From the NCBI GenBank assembly GCA_963803115.1, contig CAWDLN010000015.1, positions 62,001-126,000 of the forward strand: a stretch of 64,000 nucleotides of DNA, written 5' to 3'. The translations under genes were made by a program, and so were the position numbers. The notes beneath the pieces were generated by a model, which was not told the origin of the DNA, made no database searches, and saw only the letters and a program-made list of their open reading frames with translations. Within the stretch, counting starts at the first letter, position 1. Each line of letters begins with the position of its first letter. Positions 51,479 through 59,637 of this stretch are shown here, piece by piece. Source of the stretch: DATBGZ01 sp963803115. Lineage in GTDB: Bacteria; Actinomycetota; Actinomycetes; Mycobacteriales; Micromonosporaceae.

Positions 51479-51519
51479 TTCCGACGCATCGCTGCAGTCT
51501 TCTGCGCCATCTGTCGGAA
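51479..51519. terminator. Bidirectional hairpin between convergent genes
   Basis: TTCCGAC...GCTGCAG and CTGCGC...GTCGGAA form an interrupted stem of about 40 bp between the DUF2631 stop (51469) and the DivIVA-like stop (51538). It is placed to terminate both transcripts. Confidence 0.55.
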
Positions 51520-51537
51520 GCCCGCGATCATTCTTCT

Positions 51538-52497
51538 CTAGCGGCGGACGAGCTCGCGTACCTCGCGGAGGGCCTGGTTCACCTCGGCCTCGAAGTAGCC
51601 ACCGGGCACGAGACTGAACTGGTTCGGGTCCAGCTCGGACTCGGACAGCGGCATGCCGGAGCGGCCCGACAGTGACGCGATGATGGCGTCGAAGAGCCGG
51701 TTGACCTGGATCGCGTCATAGCCACTGCCGAAGCGCCGGGCGGTGAACGTGCGCCGCATGGCGTCGATGCGCTGCAACTCGGACGGGTGCGGTCCGCCCA
51801 TACCCGGGCCGGAGCCGTTGAGGTCGAACCGCATCTCGTGGGTCATGTCCATCCGGCCACGACGACCGCCGAAGTCGCGACCGAAAGTGCTCGGTCCGTG
51901 GTCAGTGTCGTCGAAGCGCGGGTAGCCACCGCCGCCCATCGGCGGACCCGACATGGGACGACCCATCGGCGGCCCGGACATCGGCCGCATCGGAGGCGCC
52001 GACATCGGCCGCATGGGCGGGGCCGACATCGGACGCATGGGTGGGGATGACATCGGACGCATGGGCGGGCCGGACATAGGCGGCGCCATCATGCCGCCGC
52101 CGAGCATAGGCGGTCCGGACATCTGCGCGGCCGGCGTCAGCGGGCGCTGCGGCATCGGCGGAGCGGGCATCGGCGAACGGCGGATTTCCAGTGGCTCATC
52201 GCGCAGGCTGCTGAAGCCACCGCGGGGACCAGCCGTCCGCGCGAAGCCACCGGTGCGCTCTTCCAGATCACCAAGTTGGCGCTCGACGCGGTCGAGGTGG
52301 AGGTCCACCTGCCACTCGTCGTAGCCACCGAACCGAACCCGGAAGACGACGTCGTGCACCTCCTGGGCACTCGCCGAGGCACCGATCGACTCGCCCGTCA
52401 GCGTGGCCTCCACCCGGTCGAGGAACGCATCCACCTCGTCGACCTTGTATCCGCGCCGGAGCGCGCGCCGCCTAAACCGCTGACCCTGACTCGTCAC
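51538..52497 (-). CDS. DivIVA-domain protein with three DivI1A motifs and a Met/Pro-rich repeat linker
   Basis: 319 aa. The short DivI1A motif (F-x-RR-GY-x3-V-x3-LD-x-V) occurs three times: FRRRALRRGYKVDEVDAFLD (about 7-26), VVFRVRFGGYDEWQVDLHLD (about 54-73) and FTARRFGSGYDAIQVNRLFD (about 253-272). Between copies two and three lies a low-complexity linker with repeats of the form PPMRPMSAPPMRPMS (about 110-190), encoded by a DNA tandem repeat (51950-52090). There is no long coiled coil, so this is not a canonical DivIVA/Wag31. GTG 52497 overlaps the rlmN stop by 4 bp and AAAGGAAAGG precedes it. Confidence 0.85.
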   Translation of the reverse strand: MTSQGQRFRRRALRRGYKVDEVDAFLDRVEATLTGESIGASASAQEVHDVVFRVRFGGYDEWQVDLHLDRVERQLGDLEERTGGFARTAGPRGGFSSLRDEPLEIRRSPMPAPPMPQRPLTPAAQMSGPPMLGGGMMAPPMSGPPMRPMSSPPMRPMSAPPMRPMSAPPMRPMSGPPMGRPMSGPPMGGGGYPRFDDTDHGPSTFGRDFGGRRGRMDMTHEMRFDLNGSGPGMGGPHPSELQRIDAMRRTFTARRFGSGYDAIQVNRLFDAIIASLSGRSGMPLSESELDPNQFSLVPGGYFEAEVNQALREVRELVRR

Positions 52498-53723
52498 TGT
52501 TTCGCCTTTCCTTTCGGCCCCCGTGGACTCGCCCAACCAGCCTGCACGAGTTTGCCGGTGAATCCAACAGGATCTTGCACAAACTCACGATTGGTTGAAG
52601 CGCTTTCCATTCCCGCCTCGGTTGCGGCGAGCTGTCCACATGCGCCGTCGATCTCCCGCCCTCGCGTGTCGCGTACGCTCGCCGCGACGCCCGCGGCACG
52701 TAGCCGGCGGACGAACTCCCGCTCCACGGGTTTGGGGCTGGCGTCCCAACGCGAACCGGGAGTGGGATTGAGCGGGATGAGGTTGACGTGCACAAGCTTG
52801 TTGGCCAACAGTCGGCCGAGGAGATCGGCTCGCCACGGTTGGTCGTTCACGTCCCGGATGAGCGCGTACTCGATGGAGACGCGCCGTCCCGTGCGCGCGG
52901 CATAGTCCCACGCAGCCTGGAGCACCTCGGCGACCTTCCAACGCAAGTTGACGGGTACAAGCTCGTCGCGCAGATCATCATCGGGCGCATGGAGCGAAAG
53001 CGCAAGAGTGACCGCGAGATCCTCGTCGGCCAGGCGGCGCATCACCGGAACGAGTCCAACGGTTGAGACGGTGATGTGGCGCTGGGAAAGGCCGAGGCCT
53101 TCCGGCGCCGGCGAGGTGAGCCGCCGTACCGCGTCCACCACCCTCGAATAGTTCGCCAGCGGCTCGCCCATGCCCATGAAGACCACCCGGGACAGGCGAG
53201 GCGGCACGTCTGGCATGATCCCGCTCGCGGCCACCCCCGCGAACCAGACCACCTGATCGACGATCTCGGCCGTGGAGAGGTTCCGCGTGAGACCGGCCTG
53301 CCCGGTCGCGCAGAACGGGCACCCCATGCCGCACCCGGCCTGGCTGCTCACGCACAGGGTCACGCGGTCCGAGTAGCCCATCAGCACGCTCTCCACGAGC
53401 GAGCCGTCATGCAATCGCCACAGCGTCTTGCGAGTCGTGCCGTTGTCACATGAGAGCTCGCGTACCGGGGTCAGCAACGCCGGCATCAGCGCCTCGGCGA
53501 GCCGGGCCCGAGTCGCGGCCGGTACGTCGGTCATGGCGGCCGGGTCGCGCACCAGCCGGCCGAAGTAGTGCTGCGACAGCTGGCCGGCCCGGTACGGCTT
53601 CTCCCCAAGTTTCGCCACGACCTCCCGGCGGCCCGCCAGATCGAGGTCGGCCAGATGTCGAGGCGGCAATGATGCGCGCCGTCGGGTAGGCACGTCCGGC
53701 TTGACCAGGGGAAGGGTCGTCAT
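52494..53723 (-). CDS. rlmN: 23S rRNA (adenine2503-C2)-methyltransferase / tRNA A37 methylase
   Basis: A 409-aa radical-SAM enzyme. The cluster motif CxxxCxxC is in GCGMGCPFCATG, followed by MGMGEPLANY. The second catalytic Cys for the methyl transfer is in GREIDGACGQL near the C-terminus. ATG 53723 is chosen over upstream in-frame codons. About 45 C-terminal residues after GACGQL are an extension beyond the usual end. Its stop is fused to the start of the DivIVA-domain gene. Confidence 0.95.
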   Translation of the reverse strand: MTTLPLVKPDVPTRRRASLPPRHLADLDLAGRREVVAKLGEKPYRAGQLSQHYFGRLVRDPAAMTDVPAATRARLAEALMPALLTPVRELSCDNGTTRKTLWRLHDGSLVESVLMGYSDRVTLCVSSQAGCGMGCPFCATGQAGLTRNLSTAEIVDQVVWFAGVAASGIMPDVPPRLSRVVFMGMGEPLANYSRVVDAVRRLTSPAPEGLGLSQRHITVSTVGLVPVMRRLADEDLAVTLALSLHAPDDDLRDELVPVNLRWKVAEVLQAAWDYAARTGRRVSIEYALIRDVNDQPWRADLLGRLLANKLVHVNLIPLNPTPGSRWDASPKPVEREFVRRLRAAGVAASVRDTRGREIDGACGQLAATEAGMESASTNREFVQDPVGFTGKLVQAGWASPRGPKGKAKQ

Positions 53724-53817
53724 GGCGCCACCCATCCTCCCACGTGCGTGCACAAGACGTCGCGGCGCGTGTGCGTCCTCACGCGCAAGGTCGCGGGATC
53801 GCCCCACGGGCGTGGGC

Positions 53818-55320
53818 TCAGACGGGTGCGATCACCGTCAGCATCAGATAGGCCGTCGGGGCGGCGAACAGGATCGAATCGAGCCGGTCCATGAGGCCGC
53901 CGTGCCCGGGCAGGAGGTTGCTCATGTCCTTCACGCCAAGATCCCGCTTGATCATCGACTCGCCGAGATCGCCGACTACCGAGGCAGCCGAGACCGCGAG
54001 GCCGAACAGCAGGCCCCACCACAGTGACACGTGGAACACCACCAGGAGCAGCACGGCGCTGCCGATCGCGGTGACGCCGAGCGACCCGGCGAGCCCTTCC
54101 CACGACTTCTTAGGGCTGACTAATGGCGCCATAGAGTGCCGGCCCAGCTTGGCGCCGACAATGTACCCGCCGGTGTCGGAGAGCACCACCGCGGCGAGGG
54201 TCACGATCACCCGCATCGCACCGTCGTCCGGACTGGCGAGCATCGCGGCAAATCCACCGAGAAACGGAACATAGACGGCCACCAATGTGGCCATTGTCAC
54301 GTCTCGGCTGTACCCGGCGACGCCGTCGGCGAACCGCCACACCATCACCGCGAGCACGGTGATCATAAGTCCGAACGTGAGACCGTCGGCCGCTCCCCAC
54401 CAAGCCAGTCCCGTCATGAGGACACCGCCGGCGAGTAGCGGGATCAGCGGCGGGTTCGCCCCGGTCGTGCGCACGGCCCGGACCAGCTCCCAGATCCCGA
54501 CCGCGACCGCGACGGCGACAACCGCGAGGAACGCCGGACGCCACACGAACAGGGAGACGAGCACCAGGGCACCCAGGCCCACGCCGACGCCGATCGCGGC
54601 CGGTAGGTTGCGACCGCCCTTTGACCCTGCGGGCGCGGGAGCGGGTTCGTCTCCTCCGCCGGGGTAGTCGCCGAAGGGCCGGGCGACGGCCGGCCCGGGT
54701 CCGCCATCCGCGGCGTCAAGGTAGAGCCCGGACGCGACGTAGGTCGGTGGTCCCTCATCGTCACGGTGTCTCGGCTCGGGCTCGGCCTGGTACGACGTGT
54801 AGTCGCCCGGTGCGTAGCTGTCCGGCGGTGCCGGGTATGCCGCGGCCGGATAGCCACTCGAGGCGGCGGAGTACGGCTCGGTGCCGGCCGGGTACATCTC
54901 GGCACCCCGGGCCCGGCCGTAGCCGTCGGTATCCGCGGAGTCAGGGGCGTACGGGTCGGGCTGGTACGGATTCGAAGAATAGGAATCCGGCGGGTACGGA
55001 CTCGACGTGAACGAGTCAGGCTCGTACGGACTCGACGTGTACGGGTCTGGCTGGTACGGGCTCGAGGTGTACGAGTCTTGCGGGGGCGGGTTCGACGGGT
55101 AGGGGTCGGACGAGTACCGGTCTGACGGGTAGTCCGCCGAGGGCGGCCCCGACCCCGACCGGCGCACCGGCCGCCGGGAGTCGTCCGGGACGCCATAGGT
55201 GGCGGCGTCCCAGGCTGGGCGGGCGGGTTGCGTCGCCCGCCGGCCACCGCGCCGACCACTACGGCCCGACCGGCCTTCGTCCGCTCGGTACTCGTCTTCC
55301 GGCTCGTCGAGGTAGGACAT
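53818..55320 (-). CDS. cdsA: Phosphatidate cytidylyltransferase with long Tyr/Pro/Ser-rich N-terminal tail
   Basis: 500 aa. The C-terminal 260 residues are a CDP-diglyceride synthase: about eight TMs, SDTGGYIVGAKLGRHSMAPL, SPKKSWEGLAGS and the signature VVGDLGESMIKRDLGVKDMS with LPGHGGLMDRLDS. The N-terminal 230 residues are disordered-looking, with repeats such as SYTSSPYQPDPY, TSSPYEPDSF and TSSPYPPDSY (period about 11). Actinobacterial CdsA often has a basic tail, but this one is long and repetitive. Its ATG shares one base with the frr stop (TGATG). Confidence 0.95.
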   Translation of the reverse strand: MSYLDEPEDEYRADEGRSGRSGRRGGRRATQPARPAWDAATYGVPDDSRRPVRRSGSGPPSADYPSDRYSSDPYPSNPPPQDSYTSSPYQPDPYTSSPYEPDSFTSSPYPPDSYSSNPYQPDPYAPDSADTDGYGRARGAEMYPAGTEPYSAASSGYPAAAYPAPPDSYAPGDYTSYQAEPEPRHRDDEGPPTYVASGLYLDAADGGPGPAVARPFGDYPGGGDEPAPAPAGSKGGRNLPAAIGVGVGLGALVLVSLFVWRPAFLAVVAVAVAVGIWELVRAVRTTGANPPLIPLLAGGVLMTGLAWWGAADGLTFGLMITVLAVMVWRFADGVAGYSRDVTMATLVAVYVPFLGGFAAMLASPDDGAMRVIVTLAAVVLSDTGGYIVGAKLGRHSMAPLVSPKKSWEGLAGSLGVTAIGSAVLLLVVFHVSLWWGLLFGLAVSAASVVGDLGESMIKRDLGVKDMSNLLPGHGGLMDRLDSILFAAPTAYLMLTVIAPV

Positions 55321-55877
55321 CAGACCTCGAGCAACTCCGCTTCCTTGTGCTTGAGCAACTCGTCGACGTGCGCGACGAAGCGGTGGGTCAGGTCGTCGAG
55401 CTCCTTCTCCGCCCGTCGTCCGTCGTCCTCGCCGGCCTCACCGTCCTTGACGATGCGGTCGAGCTCCTCCTTCGCCTTGCGCCGAACGTTGCGGATCGCG
55501 ACCCTCGAGTCCTCAGCCTTGTGGCGAGCGACCTTGATCATGTCGCGGCGGCGCTCTTCGGTCATCTGGGGGACGATGATCCGGATCTGCGTGCCCTCGT
55601 TGTTGGGGTTGACGCCGAGGTCGGAGTCCCGGATCGCCTTCTCCATCGCCTTGAGTTGGGTAGGGTCATGGGGCTTGATGATCACCATGCGGGGTTCGGG
55701 AACGGCGATCGAGGCCATATTCGGCAAGGGAGTCGGCGCTCCGTAGTAGTCGATCATGATGCGACTGAACATGGCGGGGGTGGCGCGACCCGTACGGATC
55801 GCGGAGAACTCTTCCTTGGCGAACTCGATCGCCCGCTCCATCTTCTCCTCGGCTTCGAAGAGGGTCTCGTCGATCAC
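55320..55877 (-). CDS. frr: Ribosome recycling factor
   Basis: A 185-aa protein of standard length that splits post-termination ribosomes with EF-G. Family motifs include FSAIRTGRATPAMFSRI, YYGAPTPLPNMASI, PQMTEERRRDMIKVARHKAE and RNVRRKAKEEL. It lies 78 bp after pyrH and is coupled to cdsA by a 1-bp overlap. Confidence 0.97.
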   Translation of the reverse strand: MIDETLFEAEEKMERAIEFAKEEFSAIRTGRATPAMFSRIMIDYYGAPTPLPNMASIAVPEPRMVIIKPHDPTQLKAMEKAIRDSDLGVNPNNEGTQIRIIVPQMTEERRRDMIKVARHKAEDSRVAIRNVRRKAKEELDRIVKDGEAGEDDGRRAEKELDDLTHRFVAHVDELLKHKEAELLEV

Positions 55878-55955
55878 GTGCTCCGTCGCCTCCTTCGAGG
55901 GCTGGAAGTGGTGGACCTGGGTCGTTCCTGTCGTACCGGCCGTGCCGGGCCTGTA

Positions 55956-56687
55956 TTAGCCGGCGGCATGTGTCGGTCCGGTCGTGATGAGGGTTCCGAT
56001 CTTGTCGCCGGTGATCGCCCGGGAAATGGTGTCCTGTCCCTCGGCGCCGAACACCAGCATGGGAAGCCGGTTCTCCTGGCACAGGCTGAACGCGGCCGCG
56101 TCCACCACCTTGAGCCCGCGGCGCAGCGCATCTTCGAAGGTGACGGTGTCGAGCTTGCGGGCGTTGGGGTCTGTGCGGGGATCGGCTGTGTAGACGCCGT
56201 CGACGCCGTTCTTGCTCATCAGCACGATGTCGGCGTGGATCTCCAGGGCTCGTTGAGCGGCGACCGTATCGGTGGTGAAGTACGGCATGCCGGCACCGGC
56301 GCCGAAGATGACGACCCGGCCCTTCTCCAGGTGGCGGATCGCCCGGCGGGGGATGTAGGGCTCCGCGATCTGCGCCATCGAGATGGCGGTCTGGACCCGG
56401 GTCTCGATGCCCTCGTTCTCTAGGGAGTCCTGCAGTGCGAGGCAATTCATGACCGTACCGAGCATGCCCATGTAGTCGGCCCGGCCGCGGTCCATGCCAC
56501 GCTCCTGCAGCTCGGCGCCGCGGAAGAAGTTGCCGCCGCCGACCACGACGGCGACCTGCATGCCACGGCGGACCACGGCCGCGATCTGCCGGGCCAGAGC
56601 CTGTACGACATCGGGGTCGACACCGACCTTGCCGCCGCCGAAGACCTCACCGGAGAGCTTGAGCACCACACGCCGTGCCCGCGCCAT
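55956..56687 (-). CDS. pyrH: UMP kinase
   Basis: A 243-aa amino-acid-kinase-fold enzyme that phosphorylates UMP. RRVVLKLSGEVF, VVVGGGNFFRG, DYMGMLGTVMNCLALQD and KNGVDGVYTADPR are all present. ATG 56687 is the start. A hairpin at 56806-56850 separates it from tsf. Confidence 0.97.
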   Translation of the reverse strand: MARARRVVLKLSGEVFGGGKVGVDPDVVQALARQIAAVVRRGMQVAVVVGGGNFFRGAELQERGMDRGRADYMGMLGTVMNCLALQDSLENEGIETRVQTAISMAQIAEPYIPRRAIRHLEKGRVVIFGAGAGMPYFTTDTVAAQRALEIHADIVLMSKNGVDGVYTADPRTDPNARKLDTVTFEDALRRGLKVVDAAAFSLCQENRLPMLVFGAEGQDTISRAITGDKIGTLITTGPTHAAG

Positions 56688-56805
56688 GGCGTCCCCGCTG
56701 GCCGCCGCGGCGCTTGTCCTCCGGCGCAACCGTTCCCGTCACCACGCCCCCCACCCTTGCCTCATGACGTCCATTCAACCCCCTCGGGAGTCACGGCGCG
56801 TCATA

Positions 56806-56850
56806 CAGAGGGGCCGCCTGCGTGCCGAAGAACACGGGCGACCCCCTCTG
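56806..56850 (-). terminator. Hairpin between tsf and pyrH
   Basis: CAGAGGGGCCGCCTG and CGGGCGACCCCCTCTG form a stem of about 15 bp around a 14-bp loop, 21 bp after the tsf stop codon. No U-tract is seen. It probably ends or attenuates the rpsB-tsf transcript. Confidence 0.65.
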
Positions 56851-56870
56851 GTGGTTATTGCTGACTTTGG

Positions 56871-57701
56871 TTAAGCCTGACCAACCTCAAATCGGACAAA
56901 CCGTGTCACTTCAATGCCGGCCTCGGCGAGCACCTGCTTGACCGTCTTCTTGTTGTCCGCGACCGAAGCCTGCTCGATCAGGACGAAGTCCCTAAAGAAG
57001 CCGTTGACCCGACCTTCAACGATCTTGGGCAGCGCCGCCTCCGGCTTACCCTCCTCGCGAGCGGTCTCCTCGGCGATGCGCCGCTCGGTCGTGACTACGT
57101 CCGCGGGCACCTCCTCGCGGGTGACGTACTTCGGGCGCATGGCCGCGATCTGCATCGCGATGCCCCGGGCGTCCGACACGGCCGCCTCGTCGTTCTTGCC
57201 GCTGTACTGGACGGCCACGCCGACCTGCGGCGGAAGGTCCGGGCTCTTGCGGTGCATGTAGATCGCAAGGTCGCCGTCAAGCACGGCGAACCGATTGACG
57301 ACCAGCTTCTCGCCGATCTTGGCGGACGCGGCCTCCACGGTCTCAGCCACCGTACGGCCGTCCGCCAGCTTCGCCGCGAGCAGCGCCTCGACGTCGGCCG
57401 GCTTAGTCCTGTCCACAAAGGACACCAGGGTCTGAGCCAGCTCGATGAAGTCCGGACTCTTCGCGACGAAGTCGGTCTCGCAGTTGAGTTCCAGCAGGGC
57501 GTTGCCGGAGTGGGCGACCAACCCGTTCGCGGCGGTACGGCCGGCGCGCTTGCCGACGTCCTTCGCTCCCTTGATGCGAAGAATCTCGACCGCCTTGTCG
57601 AAGTCGCCGTCCGCCTCCTCCAGCGCCTTCTTGCAGTCCATCATCCCGCTGCCGGTGAGGTCCCGGAGGCGCTTGACGTCCGCTGTAGTGAAGTTCGACA
57701 T
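56871..57701 (-). CDS. tsf: Elongation factor Ts, in the same reading frame as rpsB
   Basis: The 276 residues from ATG 57701 match a complete EF-Ts: TTADVKRLRDLTGSGMMDCK with the TDFVA core in ELNCETDFVAKSPDF, then the dimerisation subdomains, ending FVRFEVGQA. A ribosome site (AGCGAGAG, 3-4 bases before ATATG) is retained at the usual place. However, no stop codon separates this gene from rpsB upstream: the rpsB frame reads through the intergenic sequence as SIKISSERY and into this ATG. EF-Ts could thus be made by internal initiation, as a 564-aa S2-EF-Ts fusion, or both. Confidence 0.93.
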   Translation of the reverse strand: MSNFTTADVKRLRDLTGSGMMDCKKALEEADGDFDKAVEILRIKGAKDVGKRAGRTAANGLVAHSGNALLELNCETDFVAKSPDFIELAQTLVSFVDRTKPADVEALLAAKLADGRTVAETVEAASAKIGEKLVVNRFAVLDGDLAIYMHRKSPDLPPQVGVAVQYSGKNDEAAVSDARGIAMQIAAMRPKYVTREEVPADVVTTERRIAEETAREEGKPEAALPKIVEGRVNGFFRDFVLIEQASVADNKKTVKQVLAEAGIEVTRFVRFEVGQA

Positions 57702-58565
57702 ATATCTCTCGCTGCTAATTTTGATTGATCGGCTCAGGTCGTCGGCCGCGGCCGAGGCGACGTCTTCGGCCTTGGTGCCCTCGAGCAGCTCCCGCTCCCA
57801 CTCGGGCAGCGGCTCGTCGCTGGCGACCGTACCGGGCTCCGGCTTCGCCTCGGCCGCGCCGGCGCGCAGCGCCTTGCCGGACCGGGCGATCAGGCCTTCG
57901 GCCACGGCGTCGGCGACCACCCGTGTGAGCAGCGCCGCCGAACGGATGGCGTCGTCGTTGCCCGGGATCGGGAAGTCGACCTCGTCCGGGTCGCAGTTCG
58001 TGTCGAGCACGGCGATTACCGGGATGCCCAGCTTGCGGGCCTCGTCGACAGCGATGTGCTCCTTCTTGGTATCGACGATCCACACCGCGGCCGGTACCCG
58101 GGACATGTCCCGCAGACCGCCGAGCGTCTTCGTGAGCTTGATCTTCTCGCGCTGCAGCTGCAGGGTTTCCTTCTTCGTGAAGCCCTGGGCAGTTCCGGTC
58201 AGCTCGATCGCCTCGAGTTCCTTCATTCGCTGCAGCCGCTTGAAGACGGTGTTGAAGTTGGTCAACATGCCGCCCAGCCAGCGATGGTTGACGTACGGCA
58301 TGCCGACCCGCGACGCCTGCTCGGCGATCGCCTCCTGGGCCTGCTTCTTCGTCCCCACGAACAGGATGCTGCCGCCCTCGGCCACAGTCGAGCGCACGTA
58401 GTCGAACGCCTTGTCGATGTAATCGAGGGTCTGGCGCAGGTCGATGATGTAGATACCGTTGCGCTCGGTGAAGATGAACCGCTTCATCTTCGGGTTCCAG
58501 CGCCGGGTCTGGTGACCGAAGTGGACACCGCTCTCCAGCAACTGGCGCATGGTCACGACGGCCAT
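57702..58565 (-). CDS. rpsB: 30S ribosomal protein S2, without its own stop codon
   Basis: 288 residues from ATG 58565 match S2: MRQLLESGVHFGHQTRRWNP, YIIDLRQTLDYID, HRWLGGMLTNF, PAAVWIVDTKKEHIAVDEA and DTNCDPDEVDFPIPGNDDAI. The tail (EPLPEWERELLEGTKAEDVA) is typical of actinobacteria. Instead of stopping, the frame runs through the spacer into tsf. In the neighbouring frame the same spacer reads EPINQN and then TAG, so a single-base change near the 3' end may have removed the natural stop. Confidence 0.93.
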
Positions 58566-58826
58566 GACCGCTCCTTACCCCTGGTTGTCGCGGCGGACCG
58601 GGCGGCCCGCTGCCCTGGCGCCCGGTCGTCGGCCGTTGTGGCGCCCGAGCCGTAGTGGCATCGAGACCAGGGAGGCCGCCGCTTTGTCCCGCTCCGCACA
58701 CTGTTGGCGGTCAGGATCGCAAGAAGGGCACGCGAGGTCGACCGCCCGCGGCGGTCGCCGTCCGCAAGTCTACGCACCCTCCACGCTGGTGCGCCCCCCT
58801 GGCCCACGGCGCTGTCCTCTCAGGCC

Positions 58827-58904
58827 CCGATCTTGGTCCGCCCCTGCCGCCGATGTTGGCTCGCCTTTCCGCCGATCTTGGCCCGCCCCCGCCGCCGATC
58901 TTGG
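58827..58904. repeat. 22-23-bp tandem repeat, four units
   Basis: Units of the form CCGATCTTGGYCCGCCCCYG start near 58827, 58850, 58872 and 58895. The second has GATGTTGG and the third GCCTTTCC-type changes. The last unit runs into palindromic element copy C, whose left arm begins with the same CGATCTTGG word. Confidence 0.8.
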
Positions 58905-58955
58905 GGAAATGCGCGTTGGTGGATCTCCGATCGCGCGTATTTGCCCTAGATCGCG
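58896..58955. repeat. Palindromic intergenic element, copy C
   Basis: It reads CGATCTTGGGGAAATGCGCG, then TTGGTGGATCTCCGATC, then GCGCGTATTTGCCCTAGATC. It shares the arms and the central GATCTCCGATC with copies A and B. It lies just before the 3' end of the membrane-protein gene at 58968. Confidence 0.75.
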
Positions 58956-58967
58956 AGGTTTTTCGGG

Positions 58968-59546
58968 TCAGCGGATGGCGAGGCCGGCCGCAATGGCGAG
59001 GGCGATGCCGACGAGGAGGTACGCCAGCGGCGGCCGGGCCCACACCTTGAATCCGTAGTGCTCGGCGCCGTGGGCAGCCCCGGTCACCAATCCGTACAGG
59101 CCGGCCACGATCAGCGGAAGAGCTGCAAGCGCGCAGGCGCTGGCGATCACACCGCCGATCAGGAAGGGGTTGCCGAACGCGGAGATCGCGAGTGCCCGGA
59201 TCAGAAGAAGTCCGACGGCGACGGCTGGGATGATCAGGAGGATTGCCACCGCTGGGCGCCGGGCGCGATAGATATTGGTCGGCACGGGGCGTGACTCCGC
59301 CGCCCGGTACTCGGTGCCGCGCGTTTCGGCGGTGGGAGGCTCAGCCACGATCTCTGGGGCCGGACGGTCGGGCGTGCGGACCTCGCTAGGGCGCAGTTCG
59401 GTCGTGCGCCGTTCGGCCGACCGGGACCTAGGGGCGGTACGGGTGCTCTTCGGCCGTTCTTCGTTGGGTTCCTCGGCGGTGCTCTCAGCGTCCACGGCTC
59501 GCACCGTAGGCGACCAGGTGACCGGGTTCCAGTTACCCGTCGGCAT
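58968..59546 (-). CDS. Uncharacterised membrane protein with charged N-terminal tail
   Basis: 192 aa from ATG 59546 (MPTGNWNPVTW); GTG 59603 would add 19 residues. Residues 1-95 are rich in Arg, Glu, Thr and Pro and probably disordered. Four hydrophobic segments follow: AVAILLIIPAVAVGLLLI, NPFLIGGVIASACALAALPL, IVAGLYGLVTGAAHG and LAYLLVGIALAIAAGLAI. I do not recognise the family. It is divergent from the membrane-protein gene starting at 59638. Confidence 0.65.
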   Translation of the reverse strand: MPTGNWNPVTWSPTVRAVDAESTAEEPNEERPKSTRTAPRSRSAERRTTELRPSEVRTPDRPAPEIVAEPPTAETRGTEYRAAESRPVPTNIYRARRPAVAILLIIPAVAVGLLLIRALAISAFGNPFLIGGVIASACALAALPLIVAGLYGLVTGAAHGAEHYGFKVWARPPLAYLLVGIALAIAAGLAIR

Positions 59547-59637
59547 GTCGCGGTTGACCGATTTCCGTATTGCGGTGAACTCAGGACCGGACGGCGCCGA
59601 CACTGTGGATGTATCCCGACATTCGCGACCTCATCCG

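Larger units (their letters stand above)
58566..58967. other. rpsB leader and repeat-bearing intergenic region
   Basis: About 400 bp without a gene. The part next to rpsB (58566-58700) is GC-rich with several short complementary blocks and is the expected 5' leader, possibly regulatory, but no known S2 leader motif was identified. The far part holds a 22-23-bp tandem repeat and a palindromic element (listed separately). Confidence 0.5.

Noticed and set aside
57715..58701. Alternative frame over rpsB ending EPINQN
   Set aside because: It is not a separate gene; only its last codons are of interest as the possible former S2 terminus.
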